Assembly: GCF_044386045.1 (NCBI RefSeq) | Contig: NZ_JBISCD010000040.1 | Location: 682,001 to 746,000 of the forward strand | Reading direction: 5' to 3' | Source of the DNA: Thalassobellus sediminis | GTDB taxonomy: Bacteria > Bacteroidota > Bacteroidia > Flavobacteriales > Flavobacteriaceae | DNA: 64,000 nt | The notes under the pieces: model-generated | What the model was told of the DNA's origin: nothing | What the model saw: only the letters and a program-made list of their open reading frames with translations | Databases searched by the model: none | Translations under genes and position numbers: made by a program | Shown here: piece by piece, positions 34,851 to 43,541 of the stretch | Layout of the letters: every line of letters starts with the position of its first letter | Position numbering within the stretch: the stretch's first letter is position 1

Positions 34851-36611
34851 ATGAAAAACATTACTTTATTGCTAATACTTTTGACTGTATCCTTTGGGTA
34901 TTCTCAAATTGACATTACATTCGATCCTGCACCTCTTGAGGGGAGTTGGGCTTTTAATGCAGGTGAACCAATGACTACTACAGATGTTGTGGATGCTCCG
35001 ATAGAAAATGCTACTTATGGGAAAGTAGGTAGGATGATTTCTAATGCTGCAGGTATGCCTTGGCAAAATGCGATTCTTATTATGACAGATAACACCATTA
35101 ATGTAACCACTACCAAGACGATTACGGCAGATGTTTATTATATAGGTGCGACCCCAATAGCTATTTTGGGTAAATTAACTGCAGGTGTTGGACAGCCTGA
35201 TAAAGAAGTAGATGGTTTACATCCTGGAACAGGTTGGAGTTCTGTTACTTGGGATTTTACACCTGTATCTGCTACAGGTGAGTATAATCGTATTTCATTT
35301 TTCCCAAATAGAGTAGAAGGTGGAGGTAATTGGGAAGGTACAAATGGAGACACGGTTTCAAGAGAAGTTTGGATAGATAATATTATGGCTGATGCAGGTG
35401 CTGCTATTGTGGAAACATGTAATGATGGTGTAAAAAATCAAGGTGAAACAGAAATTGATTGTGGAGGCCCAAATTGTGATGCTTGTCCAGCGGTTCCAAC
35501 AGACGCACCACCATTGCCTACTGAAATTAGTTTATTTGATATTTATAGTACAGATATAGATGGCACAACTTTGGTTGCGCCAGGATTTGTTGGTCAAGAT
35601 TTTTCTGGAGGTACAACTACTACTGGTGTTTCTTTTAGCGGCAATGAAGTGTTAAAATATTCAGGAGTAAATTTTGTAGGAGCAAAATGGGATGAAGTTG
35701 ATGTAACTGCATTATCTGGTAACCCAACACATATCCATTTAGATTATTGGGCAACAGATGTATCAGTATTTAAGTTTTTTTTAATAGATATTGGTTTAGG
35801 TGAATCTCCATTTGATCTAGTTACAGAAGATGGAGGTATTGTTCTTGAAACATGGACAGGAGTAGATATTCCATTAAGTGCTTTTTCAAATCCTTTAACA
35901 AAATTATTTCAATGGAAATTAGATGCCATTGGTGGAAACGCTGGTGATATTTATTTAGACAATGTTTATATTTATAGTAAACCAGCGGTGACAAGTGGTT
36001 ATTGCAATGAAGTTGTTAATGCGTTTGGCGGCGATGCAGGTTCAGATATTAAGTTAACTATAGAAAGACAAGAACCAGGTTTTAGATCGATGAAAGTAAC
36101 TATTGAGTCTAATGATGCTGATCCGGTTGATGATTTAGTATTACCTGGACCAATAACTGGTAATCCAACACCTTCTGCTCCTGACACATCTGACCCAGGA
36201 AAAATAAGCATAACGCTTACTTGGAACGGTGAAGACCCTGCAGCCGATGTAGTTCTTCCTAATGTTTTATGGAGCAAAGTTAGTAATCCAGGAAATTGGG
36301 CATTGCTAGAAACAGGAGATATAACTGTACCATTTGAGTCTACTTGTAGTGGTGTTTTAAGTACTAATGACTTTACTGCAACGTCATTTAAAGTCTTTCC
36401 AAATCCAACACAAAACAATTGGAAGGTTAATACTAAAAGTGAAAAGATTTCATCAATTAGAGTTTTCGATATTTTAGGAAAAAATGTAATTTCAATATCG
36501 CCTAATTCTAACGAAGCAACAATAGATGGAACAAGTTTAAAAAGAGGGATGTATTTTGCACAAATAAAAACGGCAAAAGGCCTTAAAAGTATTAAGATTA
36601 TTAAGAAATAA
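34851..36611 (+). CDS. T9SS-secreted glycan-binding protein (type A sorting domain)
   Basis: 586 residues from the ATG at 34851; another ATG lies two codons earlier at 34845. Signal peptide MKNITLLLILLTVSFGYSQ. Order: an N-terminal jelly-roll-like module (about 20-180), a Cys-rich linker (CNDGVKNQGETEIDCGG), a module homologous to those in the proteins at 13427 and 20431 (about 217-378), a third domain (about 380-500) and a C-terminal type IX sorting domain (about 505-586) starting with FKVFPNPTQ and ending in KGLKSIKIIKK. No catalytic residues are visible. It is likely released or attached to the cell surface to bind laminarin. It is a single-gene unit with its own copy of the PUL operators. 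Confidence 0.82.
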   Translation: MKNITLLLILLTVSFGYSQIDITFDPAPLEGSWAFNAGEPMTTTDVVDAPIENATYGKVGRMISNAAGMPWQNAILIMTDNTINVTTTKTITADVYYIGATPIAILGKLTAGVGQPDKEVDGLHPGTGWSSVTWDFTPVSATGEYNRISFFPNRVEGGGNWEGTNGDTVSREVWIDNIMADAGAAIVETCNDGVKNQGETEIDCGGPNCDACPAVPTDAPPLPTEISLFDIYSTDIDGTTLVAPGFVGQDFSGGTTTTGVSFSGNEVLKYSGVNFVGAKWDEVDVTALSGNPTHIHLDYWATDVSVFKFFLIDIGLGESPFDLVTEDGGIVLETWTGVDIPLSAFSNPLTKLFQWKLDAIGGNAGDIYLDNVYIYSKPAVTSGYCNEVVNAFGGDAGSDIKLTIERQEPGFRSMKVTIESNDADPVDDLVLPGPITGNPTPSAPDTSDPGKISITLTWNGEDPAADVVLPNVLWSKVSNPGNWALLETGDITVPFESTCSGVLSTNDFTATSFKVFPNPTQNNWKVNTKSEKISSIRVFDILGKNVISISPNSNEATIDGTSLKRGMYFAQIKTAKGLKSIKIIKK

Positions 36612-36630
36612 TATTTTTGTTTTACAATTT

Positions 36631-36661
36631 AAAAAGGTGCTTATTTTAAGCACCTTTTTTT
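36631..36661 (+). terminator. Intrinsic terminator after the T9SS-secreted protein gene
   Basis: AAAGGTGCTT and AAGCACCTTT pair around ATTTT, followed by a T-run. It marks the end of the PUL. Confidence 0.9.
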
Positions 36662-36731
36662 ATATACTTACTAGATTGTATTAATTTTCATCAAAATATT
36701 TCTTTACTTTGTGTAAAGCTTCGCATAAATT

Positions 36732-37427
36732 ATGTTTGATGATATTTTAGCAGCCATTCCATTTGGAATTATACTTGCCTTTACTATTGGTCCAGTTTTT
36801 TTTGTGCTTCTAGAAACTAGTGCGACCAAGGGTTTTAAAAGCGCCTTAATTTTTGATTGTGGCGTTATGTTAGCCGATGTCATTTTTATTTTAGTAGCCT
36901 TTTTTAGTACCAATAAACTTTTAGAAAAAATTAAAGATGACCCTAATTTTTTAATTTTTGGAGGCGTATTACTGGTTGTTTATGGTATTATTTCATTTGT
37001 AAAAGCATCAAAATCTTTTAGAGACATTGTTAGAGAATATCATAAAGTTGAAATTAAAAAAGGCTATGGTAAGCTCTTTTTAAAAGGCTTTTTATTAAAC
37101 TTTATAAATATTGGAGTTCTTTTAGGTTGGGTTGCTTTTATTGTACTTGGTAATTCGTTAACAAAGTCAGAAGATGGTATTGTGGTATTTTTAAGTACTA
37201 TTTTAATAGTTTATTTTTTAGTAGACCTTATTAAAATACTTATTGCAAAAAAATTAAAAAACAAGCTGACACCTCGATTAATATTTAAAACAAAAAAAAT
37301 AATAGCACTTCTAATCTTAGGCTTTGGTGTTTTATTGTTAGTTCAAGGATTTTTTCCAAAAGAGAAAGAGCTTTTAAAAGAAAAATTTGAACAAATAAAT
37401 CCTATAAAAGAAAAGCTTTCAGAATAA
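36732..37427 (+). CDS. LysE-family membrane transporter
   Basis: 231 residues with about six membrane helices. The N-terminus AAIPFGIILAFTIGPVFFVLLE matches the LysE/RhtB opening (GxxxxxxPGPxxxxxL-like, here with IGPVFF), and FLLNFINIGVLLGWVAF fits the family's second half. LysE proteins export amino acids or similar small molecules; the substrate cannot be read. It has no clear functional link to the PUL. Its stop codon lies inside a hairpin terminator. Confidence 0.8.
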   Translation: MFDDILAAIPFGIILAFTIGPVFFVLLETSATKGFKSALIFDCGVMLADVIFILVAFFSTNKLLEKIKDDPNFLIFGGVLLVVYGIISFVKASKSFRDIVREYHKVEIKKGYGKLFLKGFLLNFINIGVLLGWVAFIVLGNSLTKSEDGIVVFLSTILIVYFLVDLIKILIAKKLKNKLTPRLIFKTKKIIALLILGFGVLLLVQGFFPKEKELLKEKFEQINPIKEKLSE

Positions 37428-37443
37428 ACTAAAAGCTTTTTTT
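37411..37443 (+). terminator. Probable intrinsic terminator overlapping the LysE stop
   Basis: AAAAGCTTT (37411-37419) pairs with AAAGCTTTT (37432-37440), then a T-run. The left arm lies in the last codons of the gene. Confidence 0.65.
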
Positions 37444-37444
37444 G

Positions 37445-37515
37445 AGGCGTCGAGCGGATTCGAACCGCTGTACAAGGTTTTGCAGACCTCTGCCTAGCCA
37501 CTCGGCCACGACGCC
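37445..37515 (-). tRNA. tRNA-Cys (anticodon GCA)
   Basis: The 71-nt gene folds as a full cloverleaf. The acceptor stem is GGCGTCG with CGACGCC, followed by discriminator T. The D arm is GGCCGAGTGGCTAGGC, the anticodon loop CTGCAAA holds GCA, and the T arm GCGGTTCGAATCCGC is standard. CCA is not encoded. It is convergent with the LysE gene and on the same strand as folB. Confidence 0.97.
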
Positions 37516-37528
37516 ATAATTATTGGTG

Positions 37529-37536
37529 CAAAAGTA
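37529..37536 (-). promoter_or_regulatory. Candidate -7 element of the tRNA-Cys promoter
   Basis: TACTTTTG on the minus strand matches TAnnTTTG and lies 13 bp before the tRNA 5' end. Confidence 0.5.
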
Positions 37537-37566
37537 AAAAAAAATGTGACTTTTCAATGCATAAAA

Positions 37567-37929
37567 TCACTTTTTACGCTTATCTGTCATTTTTATTGTC
37601 ACTTTTGCAACATCACCACCAATAGGCGGGTTTAATTTACTAACCCAAACAGTGGCTTTTTTAACTAATTTATCTTCGTTAAAAATTCTATTTAAAATAC
37701 GTTTTGCAACGGTTTCAAGTAGGTGAGAAGCAATATCCATCTCTTCTTTTATAATCCTGTTTAAAAACACATAATCTACAGTATCACTTAAATCATCTGT
37801 TTTTGCCGAGGTTTGTAAATCGGCATCAACTTCTAAATCTACACGATAATCACTTCCTATTTTTGTTTCTTCTTTTAAACAACCATGGTATGCAAATACC
37901 CGAATGTTTTCAACTTTTATTTTTCCCAT
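37567..37929 (-). CDS. folB: Dihydroneopterin aldolase
   Basis: 120 residues, standard length. VENIRVFAYHGCLKEETKIG carries the conserved YHG(C/V) active-site segment, LSDTVDYVFLNRII the second motif, and SHLLETVAKRI the third, with KLNPPIGGDVAKVTI at the end. It converts 7,8-dihydroneopterin to 6-hydroxymethyl-dihydropterin in cytoplasmic folate synthesis. Divergent from glnS with 80 bp between them; tRNA-Cys lies downstream. Confidence 0.95.
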   Translation of the reverse strand: MGKIKVENIRVFAYHGCLKEETKIGSDYRVDLEVDADLQTSAKTDDLSDTVDYVFLNRIIKEEMDIASHLLETVAKRILNRIFNEDKLVKKATVWVSKLNPPIGGDVAKVTIKMTDKRKK

Positions 37930-37971
37930 TAGCTTCTTAAACTTATTAAGCTAAAATAGTTTGAATTTCCG

Positions 37972-37979
37972 TAATTTTG
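37972..37979 (+). promoter_or_regulatory. Candidate -7 element of the glnS promoter
   Basis: TAATTTTG matches TAnnTTTG, 30 bp before the glnS start codon. No -33 TTTG is found at the usual spacing. Confidence 0.45.
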
Positions 37980-38009
37980 AAGCTTATTTAGTTGAAATAA
38001 ATATCAAGT

Positions 38010-40007
38010 ATGTCTGAAGAAAGAAAATCGCTTAATTTTTTAGAGCAAATTATAGAAGAAGATTTGGCAAACGGAATGTCTAAAAAAGACTTACGTTTTC
38101 GTTTTCCTCCAGAACCTAATGGTTATTTGCATATAGGTCATACAAAAGCTATAGGTATAAGTTTTGGTTTGGGAGAAAAATATAATGCACCTGTGAACCT
38201 TCGTTTTGACGATACAAACCCTGCAAAAGAAGAGCAAGAATATGTAGATGCAATTAAAGAAGATATTGCTTGGTTAGGATATAAGTGGGATAAAGAATTA
38301 TTCTCATCAGATTATTTTCAACAATTGTATGATTGGGCAATTCATTTTATAAAAGCAGGGAAAGCCTATGTAGATTCGCAGTCTAGTGAAGCTATGGCAG
38401 AACAAAAAGGAACGCCAACGCAGCCAGGTGTTGATGGTCCGTATAGAAATAGAACGGTAGCTGAAAACCTTGATTTATTTGAACGCATGAAAGCGGGCGA
38501 GTTTGAAGAAGGCGAACACATTTTGCGTGCTAAAATAGATATGCAACATGTAAATATGTTGATGCGTGATCCTATTATGTATCGTGTTTTAAAGAAGCAT
38601 CATCATAGAACAGCAAACGATTGGTGTATTTACCCAATGTACGATTGGACACATGGTGAGAGCGATTATATTGAGCAAATTTCACATTCTTTATGTTCCT
38701 TAGAATTTAAACCACACAGAGAACTTTACGATTGGTTTTTAGACCAAGTTATAGACACCAGTTTAATTAGACCAAAACAACGCGAATTTGCACGTTTAAA
38801 TTTAAGTTATACCATTATGAGTAAGCGCAAGCTTCTTAAATTGGTTGAAGATAAAATTGTAGCTGGATGGGATGACCCTAGAATGCCAACTATTTCTGGC
38901 TTACGCCGAAGAGGATATACACCTAATTCACTTAGAAAATTTGTTGAAACTGTTGGTGTTGCAAAGCGTGATAATGTTATTGATGTATCGCTTTTAGAGT
39001 TTTGTATTCGTGAAGATTTAAATAAAACAGCACCACGAGTTATGGCTGTTTTAGATCCTGTGAAATTAGTAATTACTAATTATCCAGAAGGAAAAGAAGA
39101 GTGGTTAGAAGCAGAGAACAATCAAGAAGATGACAGTGCAGGCTTTAGAAAAGTGCCATTTTCAAAAGAATTATATATTGAAAAAGAGGACTTTAAAGAA
39201 GAAGCTGGTAATAAGTTCTTTAGATTGAAGTTAGGTGGAGAAGTAAGACTTAAAAACGCGTACATAATTAAAGCTGAAAGTGTTGAAAAAGATGCTAATG
39301 GAAACATTACAGAAATTTATTGTACGTATTCCGAAGACACTTCTAAAAGAGTAAAAGGTACGTTGCATTGGGTATCTATAAAACATGCTGTAAAAGCTGA
39401 AGTTAGAGAATATGATCGTTTGTTTATTGATGAAGCACCAGATAGCCATCAAGACAAAGATTTTATGGAATTTATAAATCCTAATTCTTTAAAAACTATT
39501 GAAGCTTTTGTAGAGCCTAGTTTATTAGAAGCTAAAGTAGGCGAGCGGTTTCAGTTTCAACGTTTAGGCTATTTTAATGTCGATAACGATTCATCTTCTG
39601 ATAAATTAATATTCAATAAAACAGTTGGTTTACGTGATACTTGGGCAAAACAAAAACCTAAGCCTCAACAACAAGCGGTAAAGCCAAATAACAATCAGCA
39701 ATCACAACGAAAAGCTATTGATGTGATTCAAAAATTAGGTAAGAAATACACCAATTTACCAGAAATAAAACAGCAAAAGGTTAAAGAAGAAATTCAAGAA
39801 CTTGCTAAAAGTGTAACTTATGAAGAGTTGCAACCTCTTTTTAATACAGCCGTAAAAAAAGCAGGAACACGTATTGCTGTAGCTATTACTTTAGGCGTTT
39901 TATTAGAAAACGGACTAGAAAAGAATGATGCTATAAGCGAATTTATAGCAAAAGCACTTGAAGATAAAAATGACCTTTTAGTTAATGAAGCTAATACTCT
40001 TAAATAA
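38010..40007 (+). CDS. glnS: Glutaminyl-tRNA synthetase with C-terminal extension
   Basis: 665 residues. Class I synthetase: PEPNGYLHIGHTKA (HIGH at 41-44), the GlnRS/GluRS core, and IMSKRKLL (KMSKS-like, about residue 270), followed by the beta-barrel anticodon-binding domains. It charges tRNA-Gln in the cytoplasm. Beyond about residue 555, where the E. coli enzyme ends, there is a Gln/Lys/Pro-rich linker (KQKPKPQQQAVKPNNNQQ) and a helical domain of about 100 residues (YTNLPEIKQQKVKEEIQELA, ITLGVLLENGL). That tail might be YqeY-related, as in some other bacterial GlnRS, but I cannot confirm this by eye. Confidence 0.95.
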   Translation: MSEERKSLNFLEQIIEEDLANGMSKKDLRFRFPPEPNGYLHIGHTKAIGISFGLGEKYNAPVNLRFDDTNPAKEEQEYVDAIKEDIAWLGYKWDKELFSSDYFQQLYDWAIHFIKAGKAYVDSQSSEAMAEQKGTPTQPGVDGPYRNRTVAENLDLFERMKAGEFEEGEHILRAKIDMQHVNMLMRDPIMYRVLKKHHHRTANDWCIYPMYDWTHGESDYIEQISHSLCSLEFKPHRELYDWFLDQVIDTSLIRPKQREFARLNLSYTIMSKRKLLKLVEDKIVAGWDDPRMPTISGLRRRGYTPNSLRKFVETVGVAKRDNVIDVSLLEFCIREDLNKTAPRVMAVLDPVKLVITNYPEGKEEWLEAENNQEDDSAGFRKVPFSKELYIEKEDFKEEAGNKFFRLKLGGEVRLKNAYIIKAESVEKDANGNITEIYCTYSEDTSKRVKGTLHWVSIKHAVKAEVREYDRLFIDEAPDSHQDKDFMEFINPNSLKTIEAFVEPSLLEAKVGERFQFQRLGYFNVDNDSSSDKLIFNKTVGLRDTWAKQKPKPQQQAVKPNNNQQSQRKAIDVIQKLGKKYTNLPEIKQQKVKEEIQELAKSVTYEELQPLFNTAVKKAGTRIAVAITLGVLLENGLEKNDAISEFIAKALEDKNDLLVNEANTLK

Positions 40008-40069
40008 ACGTTTAATTATCAGTTTTTTAAAAAGTATTATATTTAACTTCTAACTAAAAAGACATTATT

Positions 40070-40555
40070 ATGGAATTATTAAACCCAATTGCAATGCTAG
40101 TAGCAGCTGTTTCGGCATTAGTTGTCGGATTTATTTGGTACAACCCAAAAGTTTTTGGAAACGCTTGGATGGAAGCTGCTGGTATGACCGATGAGCAAAT
40201 TAAAGGCGGAAATATGGCTAAAATTTTTGGTTTAGCTTTAATCTTTGCGTTTTTATTAGCAACAGCTTTACCAGGTATAGTTATCCATCAAATGGGCGTT
40301 TTTAGCCTTGTAGGTGGAGACCCATCTGTGGCTTTACCTTCTTATGATGCTTTAATGGCCGATTATGGAGATGCTTTTAGAACTTTTAAACATGGTGCTT
40401 TACATGGCGTTTTAACTGGTGTTTTAATTGCGCTTCCTATAATTGGAACCAATGCTTTATTTGAACGAAAAGGTGCTAAATACATATTTATTAATGCAGG
40501 TTATTGGATTGTAACACTTGGGATTATGGGTGCTATTATTTGTGGCTGGAAATAA
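40070..40555 (+). CDS. DUF1761 membrane protein
   Basis: 161 residues with four membrane helices (about 5-25, 48-68, 110-130, 138-158). VVGFIWYNPKVFGNAWMEAAG near the N-terminus (abridged: FIWYNPKVFG) is the hallmark of DUF1761, and HGALHGVLTG and NAGYWIVTLGIMGAII fit its second half. Function unknown. It has its own terminator downstream (40579-40613). Confidence 0.85.
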   Translation: MELLNPIAMLVAAVSALVVGFIWYNPKVFGNAWMEAAGMTDEQIKGGNMAKIFGLALIFAFLLATALPGIVIHQMGVFSLVGGDPSVALPSYDALMADYGDAFRTFKHGALHGVLTGVLIALPIIGTNALFERKGAKYIFINAGYWIVTLGIMGAIICGWK

Positions 40556-40578
40556 TAATTTTGTAATTTATTAACATA

Positions 40579-40613
40579 AATAAAGACTGAGGTATGTAAC
40601 TTCGGTCTTTATT
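40579..40613 (+). terminator. Intrinsic terminator after the DUF1761 gene
   Basis: AATAAAGAC and GTCTTTATT form the outer stem, with TGAGGT/AACTTCG continuing inside, around a short loop. Confidence 0.8.
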
Positions 40614-40621
40614 ATTTTATA

Positions 40622-41779
40622 TTGAAAACACATCATATTTATAATTCATATAAAGAACTTCCAGAATCTTGGAAGCATATTACTGAACACGATGTTTTTT
40701 TACAACCCAATTATTTTGAAGCTTTAGAAGAAGCGTCTCCAAAAAATATTCAATTTTTTTATGTGGGTGTTTTTAATAATGACCTATTAGTTGGAGTTGC
40801 TGTTGTACAACGGGTACAATTGTATTTAAATGATATGTTTAGAAAAACAGAAGTTTCTTGTTTTAGAGAAGCTTTTAAAAGTATTGTTTCTAAAATAGTT
40901 AGAGGAAACATTTTGGTGGTTGGTAATTTAATGCATACGGGTCAGCACGGTGTGTTTTATCAAGCGAATAGTATTTCGCAAGCAGAATACTTAGATGTTG
41001 TTTTTGAAGCTTTAAACACTCTTAGAATCAGGATTAAAACAAATCAAAAGAAAACAATTAGAGCCATAATGCTTAAAGATTTTTTTGAAGCAGATGCTAT
41101 TCATAAAAGTAAAGCGTTTTTTCTATCCAATAAACTACATCATGTGTATGTGCAGCCCAATATGACGATGCGAGTTAATCCTAATTGGTTAAAAATGGAA
41201 GATTATCTAGCTAGTTTAAATAAAAAGTACAAAAACCGTTATAAGCGAGCAAAAAAGAAACTAGGAAAGATAACTTGTAAAGAATTAGATTTAAAAACGA
41301 TTGAAACTCATTCCGAAACGCTTCATCAATTATATTTAAATGTTTCTAATAATGCCAAGTTTAACACGTTTGAATTAGCGCAAAATCATTTTTATAATTT
41401 AAAACTTCAATTAAAAGCATCGTTTAAAGTTTTTGGTTATTATTTAGATGATCAATTAATAGGGTTTTACACTTTAATTCTAAATGGGGATGATTTAGAA
41501 ACTTATTTTTTAGGTTATGATACGGTGCATCAATATCCCAATCAGTTGTATTTAAATATGCTCTATGATATGGTAAAATTTGCCATTGAAGACAAGTTTT
41601 CAAATATTGTATATGCGCGTACTGCTATGGAAATTAAAAGTTCAGTAGGAGCAAAGCCAGAACCTATGAGCGTTTATATAAAACATACCAATGGTTTTAT
41701 AAATGCTATTTTAAAGCAAATTTTTAAGTTGATGCATCCTAAACAAGATTGGGAAGAACGGCATCCTTTTAAAATATAA
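40622..41779 (+). CDS. FemAB/GNAT-like acyltransferase fold protein
   Basis: 385 residues from a TTG start only 9 bp after the preceding hairpin, so the start is uncertain. The second half resembles peptidoglycan-type FemAB or GNAT N-acyltransferases: LNKKYKNRYKRAKKKLGK, then FKVFGYYLDDQLIGFYTLIL, LETYFLGYD, PNQLYLNMLYDMVKFAIE and YARTAMEIKSSVGAKPEPM. The first half has a matching degenerate domain. No signal peptide. The substrate is unknown; wall or lipid modification is only a guess. It is convergent with the Band 7 gene. Confidence 0.65.
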   Translation: MKTHHIYNSYKELPESWKHITEHDVFLQPNYFEALEEASPKNIQFFYVGVFNNDLLVGVAVVQRVQLYLNDMFRKTEVSCFREAFKSIVSKIVRGNILVVGNLMHTGQHGVFYQANSISQAEYLDVVFEALNTLRIRIKTNQKKTIRAIMLKDFFEADAIHKSKAFFLSNKLHHVYVQPNMTMRVNPNWLKMEDYLASLNKKYKNRYKRAKKKLGKITCKELDLKTIETHSETLHQLYLNVSNNAKFNTFELAQNHFYNLKLQLKASFKVFGYYLDDQLIGFYTLILNGDDLETYFLGYDTVHQYPNQLYLNMLYDMVKFAIEDKFSNIVYARTAMEIKSSVGAKPEPMSVYIKHTNGFINAILKQIFKLMHPKQDWEERHPFKI

Positions 41780-41814
41780 AAAAGCCTTAAAATTAAATTT
41801 TTAAGGCTTTTTTT
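41780..41814. terminator. Bidirectional terminator between the acyltransferase-like and Band 7 genes
   Basis: AAAGCCTTAAAA and TTTTTAAGGCTTT pair, with A/T runs on both sides, between convergent genes. Confidence 0.88.
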
Positions 41815-41833
41815 ATTCAGTTAGAAAACGGCT

Positions 41834-42763
41834 TTATTCTTCTTTTTTCTTTTTCTCTTTAGCTTCTTTCATAGCTTCTCCAATTTGGTTACTTGCTGTA
41901 AAACTGGCAACCATATCGTTTAACATATTACTTCCTGCTTGTGGCGAGTTTGGTAACAAAATTAAGTTACTATTTGTTTCTTGTCCAATGGCTTGTAATG
42001 TATCGTAATGTTGAGTCACAACAATTAATGCAGAAGCTTCTTGAGAGTTAATTCCAACTCTATTCAATACATCAACCGATTCTTCTAAACCACGTGCAAT
42101 TTCACGACGTTGGTCTGCAATACCTTGTCCTTGTAAACGTTTGCTTTCTGCTTCAGCTTTTGCTTTTTCAACAATTAAAATTCTAGCAGCATCACCTTCG
42201 TATTGTGCCGCCGTTTTTTCTCTATCGGCTGCATTAATACGGTTCATGGCTTCTTTTACTTGTGCATCAGGATCAATATCGGTTACTAAGGTTTTAATAA
42301 TATCGTAACCATATTCCATCATAGCATCGTTTAATTCTGTTTTAACAGCAATAGCGATATCGTCTTTTTTTAAGAATACGTCATCTAAAATCATTTTTGG
42401 TACCTCAGCACGAACTACATCAAATACATAACTTGTAATTTGTTCATGCGGATAGTCTAGTTTGTAAAAAGCATCTTCAACCTTTGCTTTTATTACTTTA
42501 TATTGAACAGAAACTTTTAATTTAACAAAAACATCATCTTTTGTTTTAGTCTCTACAATAACATCTAGTTGTTGTATTTTTAAGCTTAAACGACCTGCAA
42601 TTCTGTCTACTAAAGGGATTTTTAACTGTAATCCAGATTGACGAATACTTTGAAATCTACCAAAACGTTCAATAATAGCAGCGGTTTGTTGTTTAACAAT
42701 AAAGAACGATGATATTAGGATAATTAATCCTAAAAAAATAATAATTGGAAAAAAGAAACTCAT
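41834..42763 (-). CDS. SPFH/Band 7 (stomatin-like, QmcA-type) membrane protein
   Basis: 309 residues. One N-terminal membrane helix (about 4-24), then the SPFH domain (about 25-190: VKQQTAAIIERFGRFQ, GLQLKIPLVDRI, DVFVKLKVSVQYKV, YDIIKTLVTDIDPD), an Ala/Glu-rich coiled coil (about 190-245, AEAESKRLQGQGIADQRR) and a basic/acidic tail. Such proteins form membrane microdomain assemblies and often modulate proteases. No NfeD partner lies beside it. It is divergent from the gene at 42842. Confidence 0.9.
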   Translation of the reverse strand: MSFFFPIIIFLGLIILISSFFIVKQQTAAIIERFGRFQSIRQSGLQLKIPLVDRIAGRLSLKIQQLDVIVETKTKDDVFVKLKVSVQYKVIKAKVEDAFYKLDYPHEQITSYVFDVVRAEVPKMILDDVFLKKDDIAIAVKTELNDAMMEYGYDIIKTLVTDIDPDAQVKEAMNRINAADREKTAAQYEGDAARILIVEKAKAEAESKRLQGQGIADQRREIARGLEESVDVLNRVGINSQEASALIVVTQHYDTLQAIGQETNSNLILLPNSPQAGSNMLNDMVASFTASNQIGEAMKEAKEKKKKEE

Positions 42764-42813
42764 AATGTGTTATTTAAGAATGGTTATAAAAAATCAAGAT
42801 ACTAAAATTACAT

Positions 42814-42821
42814 TATATTTG
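42814..42821 (+). promoter_or_regulatory. Candidate -7 element before the outer-membrane barrel gene
   Basis: TATATTTG is a full TAnnTTTG match, 20 bp before the ATG at 42842. Confidence 0.5.
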
Positions 42822-42841
42822 TTGACTTAATAACATAAACA

Positions 42842-43525
42842 ATGAATTTTAAGCAGTCTTTTCTATTAGTAGCTATTTGTACATGTTTTGTTACAAAAAG
42901 TTTTTCACAAAAAGGAAATTATAGAATTAGTAACGGTATTGGCATTTTTGGAGGCATTACAAAATTGGATATTACAACAGATAATTTTACAACAAAACAA
43001 GGAGATGGTTTTATGGGTGGATTATTGGCTATCGTTGATATTCCTCACCGTTGGTATAATATAAGTTTTGGTATGCAACTATCTGAAAGTACTATAGGAA
43101 TTTTAGGCAGACCAAATATTTCTAGTACTTCTAATGAGTTTATAGATTACAAAATGTTTGCTGCTCAAGTAGCATTGTTGGGACATATAAAGGTGATTCC
43201 AAAACATTTTACTATTGATGTTGGCCCAATGTTACAATACAACAGTAAGTTAGAATTTAAAGAGAAAGGACAAGAAGCTTATTTTGTAAATAATTATAAT
43301 AACTTAACAGCTGAAGACATTGCCAATATTTCTCAATTTAATTTGAATGGTGCCGTTGGAGCTTCAGTTGGTATTAAGAATTTTAAGTTGAAAGCTCAAT
43401 ACATTTATGGCTTTACAAATATTTTGAAGAAATTAGAAAATCAAGAGTTAGATACAGCTGGTGGAGGTGCTCGTTTTAAAGGAAACCAAACCTTGTTGGT
43501 TTTGGGTGCTATGGTTTTGTTTTAG
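42842..43525 (+). CDS. Outer-membrane beta-barrel family protein, function unknown
   Basis: 227 residues with a signal peptide (ending TKSFSQ, about residue 22). The rest alternates polar and hydrophobic residues in strands (WYNISFGMQLSES, FTIDVGPMLQYNSKLEF, NFKLKAQYIYGFTNIL) and ends in LLVLGAMVLF with the terminal Phe typical of outer-membrane barrels. An eight-stranded barrel is likely. No specific function can be assigned. It is a single-gene unit; the attC-like element starts about 15 bp after its stop. Confidence 0.75.
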   Translation: MNFKQSFLLVAICTCFVTKSFSQKGNYRISNGIGIFGGITKLDITTDNFTTKQGDGFMGGLLAIVDIPHRWYNISFGMQLSESTIGILGRPNISSTSNEFIDYKMFAAQVALLGHIKVIPKHFTIDVGPMLQYNSKLEFKEKGQEAYFVNNYNNLTAEDIANISQFNLNGAVGASVGIKNFKLKAQYIYGFTNILKKLENQELDTAGGGARFKGNQTLLVLGAMVLF

Positions 43526-43541
43526 TATTTTTATTAAATTG

